A stretch of 9,240 nucleotides of DNA from an uncultured Gloeocapsa sp. (lineage in GTDB: Bacteria; Cyanobacteriota; Cyanobacteriia; Cyanobacteriales; Gloeocapsaceae). Below the pieces are notes generated by a model that saw only the letters and a list, made by a program, of their open reading frames with translations, was not told the origin of the DNA and did not search any database. The number at the start of each line of letters is the position of its first letter. Within the stretch, counting starts at the first letter, position 1. Shown one piece after another: positions 6,210-9,240 of this stretch. The stretch covers positions 1-9,240 of the forward strand of contig CALGKL010000197.1 of NCBI GenBank assembly GCA_937930495.1, in the 5' to 3' direction. A program made the translations under genes and the position numbers.

Positions 6210-7418
6210 ATGATTCATCAACCACCAGCAGGAGCAAGAGATTTATTACCCCTAGAAGTAGCCCAAAAATCCTGGATTAACGATCGCCTCCAGGAAATCT
6301 TCTCTCGCTGGGGCTATCAACGCATCGTTACCTCGACGATCGAATGGTTAGAAACCTTAGTGGCTAAACAGGCGATCGAACCGGAAAAAATTATTCAACT
6401 GCAACAACAGCAAGGAGCAGCACTGGGATTACGTCCAGATTTAACCGCTTCTATCGCTCGTGCTGCTGTAACCAAAATGTCCAATAGTAACTATCCTCAA
6501 CGGTTGTGTTATCGAGCTAACATCTTTCGTAACCCGCCTTCAGGATATCATGGACGTCAGTTAGAATTTTTTCAAGCAGGTGTAGAACTACTTTTCGCCG
6601 GTGGTAATCTGGCTGATTTAGAAATCCTCTTACTAATCGCTGATTGTCTGGAAAAACTCGGCGTCAATCAATGGCAAATCGTTTTAGGGGAAGTAGGTTT
6701 AACCCAATCCCTGTTAGCACCTTTTCCCGCGTCTCTCCGTCAACAAGTGCGCCATTGTATCGCTAATCTCGATCGCGTTGGGTTAGAAAAATTATCCCTG
6801 AGTGAAGAACTTTTAGATCGCGCTTTATTTATTTTTGATTTGCGCGGTGACCCCGCAACCGTCCTAACTAAACTTAATAATCTCAGTCTACCAGCTTCAG
6901 GGCAAAAAATCGTTGGTAATCTCCAATTTCTCTGTGAACTTCTCTCTCAAACCGCCACAATCCCCCTTACCCTAGATTTAAGCCTACTACAAAGCATTGA
7001 CTATTACAGTGGGATAACCTTTAAAATCCTCGGCTATACTAACCAACAATGGCAAATTCTCGGACAGGGAGGACGATACGACCAATTATTAGAAATCTAT
7101 CATCCCCAAGGAGAAAGTTTACCAGGTATCGGTTTTGCTCTCAATATCGAAGCTTTACACGCTTGTTTACTCTCTACCTCCGGTTTACCTAAAGAAACTC
7201 CCCCTGTGGATTGGTTGGTTATACCTGAAAACGACCAAGCTATCAGCGCCGCTATTCTCTACGCCCAAAAACTGCGCAATTCTAAACATCTAGTCAGAGT
7301 CGAGTTAGATTTAGGTACAAGCGATCGCGCTAATATTCGGGCTTATGCTCATGATTGTAATATTTTGCATCTAGCTTGGGTTGATACTGAAGGTCAAGCT
7401 AAGATAGAATATCTGTAA
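6210..7418 (+). CDS. hisZ: ATP phosphoribosyltransferase regulatory subunit HisZ
   Basis: 402 residues. HisZ is a catalytically dead histidyl-tRNA synthetase paralogue that binds short-form HisG to make the first enzyme of histidine synthesis, which is feedback-inhibited by histidine. The class II fold is clear: PAGARDLLP at 6-14, GLRPDLTASIARAA (73-86), YRANIFRNPPSGYHGRQLEFFQAGVELL (101-128, motif 2 region) and LGQGGRYDQLLE (284-295). The HisRS catalytic Arg of the RGLDYY motif is replaced by Gln261 (LLQSIDYYSG), which argues for HisZ over HisS. Residues ~331-402 look like a degenerate HisRS anticodon-binding domain (DWLVIP, then LVRVELDLG), longer than the minimal HisZ form. It sits 12 bp after the J-domain gene with a poor ribosome site, and HisG is not in the window. 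Confidence 0.93.
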   Translation: MIHQPPAGARDLLPLEVAQKSWINDRLQEIFSRWGYQRIVTSTIEWLETLVAKQAIEPEKIIQLQQQQGAALGLRPDLTASIARAAVTKMSNSNYPQRLCYRANIFRNPPSGYHGRQLEFFQAGVELLFAGGNLADLEILLLIADCLEKLGVNQWQIVLGEVGLTQSLLAPFPASLRQQVRHCIANLDRVGLEKLSLSEELLDRALFIFDLRGDPATVLTKLNNLSLPASGQKIVGNLQFLCELLSQTATIPLTLDLSLLQSIDYYSGITFKILGYTNQQWQILGQGGRYDQLLEIYHPQGESLPGIGFALNIEALHACLLSTSGLPKETPPVDWLVIPENDQAISAAILYAQKLRNSKHLVRVELDLGTSDRANIRAYAHDCNILHLAWVDTEGQAKIEYL

Positions 7419-7443
7419 AGTTATATTAAGCAGGAGATTAAAC

Positions 7444-7671
7444 ATGGCTCATACTATTTTGACCGAAACCTGTGAGGGTGTAGCAGATTGCGTAGATGCT
7501 TGTCCTGTAGCCTGCATTCACCCAGGTCCTGGCAAAAATACTAAAGGTACAGATTGGTATTGGATTGACTTTGCTACCTGTATCGATTGCGGTATCTGTT
7601 TACAAGTCTGTCCCGTAGAAGGAGCAATTATCGCGGAAGAGCGTCCCGATTTACAAAAAACTCCTGCTTAG
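7444..7671 (+). CDS. Small bacterial-type ferredoxin, probably [3Fe-4S][4Fe-4S] or 2[4Fe-4S]
   Basis: 75 residues with eight cysteines at 10, 16, 20, 24, 46, 49, 52 and 56. The second half has the classic CxxCxxCxxxCP (46-57). The first half is non-classical: C10-x5-C16-x3-C20-P, then C24. Compared with Azotobacter-type seven-iron ferredoxin, C20, C46, C49 and C52 would bind a [4Fe-4S] cluster, while C10, C16 and C56 would bind a [3Fe-4S] cluster, leaving C24 free. Binding of C24 to a second [4Fe-4S] cluster cannot be excluded. It is a soluble low-potential electron carrier, and its redox partner is unknown. AGGAG at 7432-7436 lies 7 nt before the ATG. It resembles the small conserved ferredoxins found across cyanobacteria, apparently of the Fed8 type (from memory, not checked). 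The next gene starts 4 bp after its stop. Confidence 0.93.
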   Translation: MAHTILTETCEGVADCVDACPVACIHPGPGKNTKGTDWYWIDFATCIDCGICLQVCPVEGAIIAEERPDLQKTPA

Positions 7672-7675
7672 TCTG

Positions 7676-8398
7676 ATGACCTATTTATTAACCGTAGAAG
7701 GGGTTTACGCTGGGTATAACCCTGATTTAAATATCTTACAAGGTGTTAATTTTAACATCGCCCCCGGAGAACTCGTCGCCGTAATCGGTCCTAATGGTGC
7801 GGGTAAGTCTACCCTGGCTAAAACGATTTTTGGACTGCTTAAACCCAATCAGGGCAAAATTATCTTTAAAGGAGAAAATATCAGCGGACTCAAATCTAAT
7901 CAAATCGTTCCTAAAGGTATGTGTTATGTACCACAGGTAGCCAACGTTTTTCCCTCCCTCTCCGTAGAGGAAAATCTAGAAATGGGCGCCTTTATTAGTT
8001 CTGGGTCTATCAAACAACGCAAAAACAATATCTATGAACTCTTCCCTATCCTAGCAGAACGACGCCGTCAAGCCGCAGGAACTCTCTCCGGGGGAGAACG
8101 TCAAATGTTGGCTATGGGTAGAGCGTTAATGCTTGATCCGGATTTACTTCTATTAGATGAACCCTCCGCTGCTTTATCTCCTATCTTGGTTGATAACGTC
8201 TTTAAACAAATTCAAAGTATTAATCAACAGGGAAAAGCGATTATTCTAGTGGAACAAAACGCTAAAAAAGCCCTTTTAATGGCTCATCGGGGTTATGTTT
8301 TAGAAAGTGGACGCGATCGCTTTTGTGGTAAGGGAGAAGAATTGCTTCATGACCCCAAAGTTGCTGCACTCTATTTAGGTACTAAATTCACAAGATAA
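7676..8398 (+). CDS. livF: LivF-type ABC transporter ATP-binding protein (branched-chain / neutral amino acid uptake)
   Basis: 240 residues, the full length of a LivF-family ATPase. Walker A is GPNGAGKST (38-46), the Q-loop is at VPQ (85-87), the signature is LSGGE (137-141) and Walker B is LLLLDEP (157-163). The switch position reads VEQN where many ABC ATPases have His, which is a normal LivF hallmark. In the cell it would drive uptake with a LivG-type partner ATPase, two permeases and a periplasmic binding protein, none of which is here. In cyanobacteria the neutral amino-acid (Nat) system has scattered genes, and this could be its LivF subunit NatE. The urea-transport ATPase UrtE is less likely without an urt cluster. 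It is closely coupled to the ferredoxin gene with a 4-bp gap and no clear ribosome site. Confidence 0.88.
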   Translation: MTYLLTVEGVYAGYNPDLNILQGVNFNIAPGELVAVIGPNGAGKSTLAKTIFGLLKPNQGKIIFKGENISGLKSNQIVPKGMCYVPQVANVFPSLSVEENLEMGAFISSGSIKQRKNNIYELFPILAERRRQAAGTLSGGERQMLAMGRALMLDPDLLLLDEPSAALSPILVDNVFKQIQSINQQGKAIILVEQNAKKALLMAHRGYVLESGRDRFCGKGEELLHDPKVAALYLGTKFTR

Positions 8399-8404
8399 TT
8401 ACTG

Positions 8405-8854
8405 ATGTTAACCACTACTAATTTATTTAACCTCGCCAATCTTTTCGTCTTACCTTTTTGGACGTTAATGATTCTCCTTCCTAATTGGGGAATAACTAAA
8501 AAAATAATCCAATCTTATCTACCTTTTATTCCTTTAATTGCTCTGTATATTTACTTTATTTCTGGTGCAATTACTGGCGAATCAGCCCAAGCTTTAGCTA
8601 ACCCCCAACTCGCTGATATTGCTCGTTTTTTTAGCGATGAAGCAGCAGCAGCTACAGGTTGGGTACATTTTCTGGTTATGGATTTATTCGTAGGTCGTTG
8701 GATTTATCAACAAGGTCAACAAACGGGAGTATGGACTATACATTCTCTGATTTTATGTCTTTTTGCAGGTCCTGTTGGTTTATTATCCCATATCATCACC
8801 CAATGGGTGAGTGAAAAAGTGAAACAACAACCCCAAACTGTAGAATCAACTTGA
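8405..8854 (+). CDS. ABA4-like (DUF4281) integral membrane protein
   Basis: 149 residues, mostly hydrophobic, with about four membrane spans (residues ~5-27, 37-57, 84-101 and 109-134) and a short hydrophilic C-terminus. The family is recognised from LPFWTLMILLPNW in the first span and GWVHFLVMDLFVGRWIY in the third, a hallmark of the ABA4/DUF4281 proteins shared by cyanobacteria and plastids. In plants, ABA4 is needed for neoxanthin formation. Cyanobacteria generally do not make neoxanthin, so the bacterial role is unknown, and a carotenoid or thylakoid connection is only an inference. It starts 6 bp after the livF stop, without a visible Shine-Dalgarno site, and it appears to be the last gene of the run. 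Its stop lies 6 bp from the stop of a convergent methyltransferase gene. Confidence 0.87.
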   Translation: MLTTTNLFNLANLFVLPFWTLMILLPNWGITKKIIQSYLPFIPLIALYIYFISGAITGESAQALANPQLADIARFFSDEAAAATGWVHFLVMDLFVGRWIYQQGQQTGVWTIHSLILCLFAGPVGLLSHIITQWVSEKVKQQPQTVEST

Positions 8855-8860
8855 CCTTGA

Positions 8861-9240
8861 TTATTTTTCAGCGAGTAAAACCACACATTCACCAATATTA
8901 TCATTGGTAATTTTTAAAGTTAATTCCTGTAGAGCTAATAAGTTGGCTCTATATTTTTTAAAGTTAGTTGATAAACCTTTATTTTTATTCTCAATCTCTA
9001 AAGATGCTTGTAAAATTCCCGGACTAATTATCTGTCGAATTGAAATAACACTAAAACATTTTATCTTCGTAAATCCTGCTTTTATAGCCAAAGTTTTTAA
9101 AGTTTGGGGAGAAAATAAAAATAAATGACGTGGGGTTTCTAGTCCTCGCCAATATTGTTTAAAACGTTTATGCCCTAAACTGGCTATATTAGGAGTAATC
9201 ATCGTTAATTTACCTCCATCTTTTAAAATCTTTCTACAAT
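8861..9240 (-). CDS. SAM-dependent class I methyltransferase (C-terminal part, 5' end outside window)
   Basis: The frame is open from the right edge to a TAA at 8863-8861, giving 125 residues. Translation continues in frame upstream of the ATG at 9202 (CRKILKDGGKLTMITPN...). That covers the post-Rossmann LkxGGxLxxxTPN signature of UbiE/COQ5-like and Methyltransf_11/23-type enzymes, so the ATG is internal and the gene continues beyond the window. Further family marks are YWRGLETPRHLFLFSPQTL (residues ~29-47 of the fragment) and the following AIKAGF. The C-terminal ~70 residues are poorly conserved, with a basic and helical stretch. The acceptor cannot be told from this part; similar sequences sit in surface-glycan or lipid-modification clusters as well as alone. 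The gene is clearly more AT-rich than the cluster to its left. Confidence 0.85.
   Translation of the reverse strand, partial: CRKILKDGGKLTMITPNIASLGHKRFKQYWRGLETPRHLFLFSPQTLKTLAIKAGFTKIKCFSVISIRQIISPGILQASLEIENKNKGLSTNFKKYRANLLALQELTLKITNDNIGECVVLLAEK
8891..8915 (+). terminator. Possible weak rho-independent terminator of the + strand gene run
   Basis: ACCAAT (8891-8896) and ATTGGT (8903-8908) form a perfect 6-bp stem around a 6-nt loop, followed by AATTTTT (8909-8915). It lies 37 bp after the stop of the ABA4-like gene, inside the 3' end of the convergent methyltransferase gene. The stem is AT-rich with only two G-C pairs and may be chance in a coding sequence. No better hairpin is visible between 8854 and 9000. 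Confidence 0.25.

Larger units (their letters stand above)
298..8320. repeat. Dispersed HIP1 palindromes (GCGATCGC), eight perfect copies
   Basis: Perfect octamers start at 298, 331, 732, 2480, 2788, 4367, 7321 and 8313. All lie within coding sequence. A random octamer is expected about once per 65 kb, so eight in 9.2 kb is a strong excess and is the classical signature of many cyanobacterial genomes. Many near-copies (for example CGATCGCC at 1012-1019 and ACGATCGCC at 3787-3795) are also present. Confidence 0.9.

Noticed and set aside
6210..7418. Histidyl-tRNA synthetase (hisS)
   Set aside because: Catalytic Arg of the RGLDYY motif is Gln, and the motif 2 region differs from true HisRS; it fits HisZ.
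8716..9128. Short frames on both strands around the convergent junction (8716-8904 -, 8904-9128 +)
   Set aside because: They overlap the ABA4-like and methyltransferase coding regions and show no family signal or ribosome site.
8861..9202. Complete 113-residue minus-strand gene starting at the ATG at 9202
   Set aside because: The frame stays open to the window edge, and the 12 codons upstream encode the conserved KILKDGGKLT methyltransferase segment, so the ATG is internal and the gene is partial.
1..9240. CRISPR arrays, tRNA/rRNA genes, insertion sequences, toxin-antitoxin or defence genes
   Set aside because: No spaced direct repeats, tRNA-like cloverleaf sequence, transposase motifs or defence-protein motifs are seen; almost all of the window is covered by recognised housekeeping-type genes.

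Overview
The window reads as chromosomal DNA of a cyanobacterium. Eight perfect copies of the octamer GCGATCGC (HIP1) occur in 9.2 kb, far above chance. Several gene products also have cyanobacterial architectures: thiamine-phosphate synthase with an N-terminal ThiD2-type domain, an ABA4-like membrane protein, a 75-residue Fe-S ferredoxin, and a long HisZ. The species cannot be fixed from the sequence. No mobile element, CRISPR array, tRNA or rRNA is visible.

Layout. Positions 1-558 (+) hold the 3' part of a MOFRL-type glycerate 2-kinase, meeting tail to tail across 5 bp with glmU (564-1919, -). A 78-bp divergent intergenic region (1920-1997) separates glmU from a long tightly packed run of nine + strand genes (1998-8854): FemAB/GNAT-like N-acyltransferase, thiE (ThiD2-ThiE fusion), thiS, an inositol-monophosphatase-family phosphatase, a J-domain/TPR protein, hisZ, a small Fe-S ferredoxin, a LivF-type ABC ATPase and an ABA4-like membrane protein. 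Gaps range from 4-bp overlaps to 30 bp, so the run is probably one or a few overlapping transcription units. The last gene converges across 6 bp with the C-terminal part of a SAM-dependent methyltransferase (- strand, running off the right edge).

How the genes fit together. GlmU makes UDP-GlcNAc for the cell envelope. ThiE and ThiS act on the two branches of thiamine synthesis (pyrimidine-thiazole coupling and sulfur delivery), and their genes overlap by 4 bp. HisZ is the regulatory half of the first histidine enzyme, and the IMPase-family gene two places upstream could be a histidinol-phosphatase, although this is unproven. The LivF-like ATPase lacks its permease and binding-protein partners here, as does HisZ its HisG and ThiS its ThiG. 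The cluster is thus a mosaic of housekeeping genes whose partners lie elsewhere.

Most of the window is ordinary core genome. I see no clear new defence or mobile system. Points worth a second look are the internal repeat in the ThiD2-like domain, the perfect Shine-Dalgarno sequence encoded by the ThiS Gly-Gly tail, the J-domain/TPR protein, the cysteine pattern of the ferredoxin, and the mixed operon itself.
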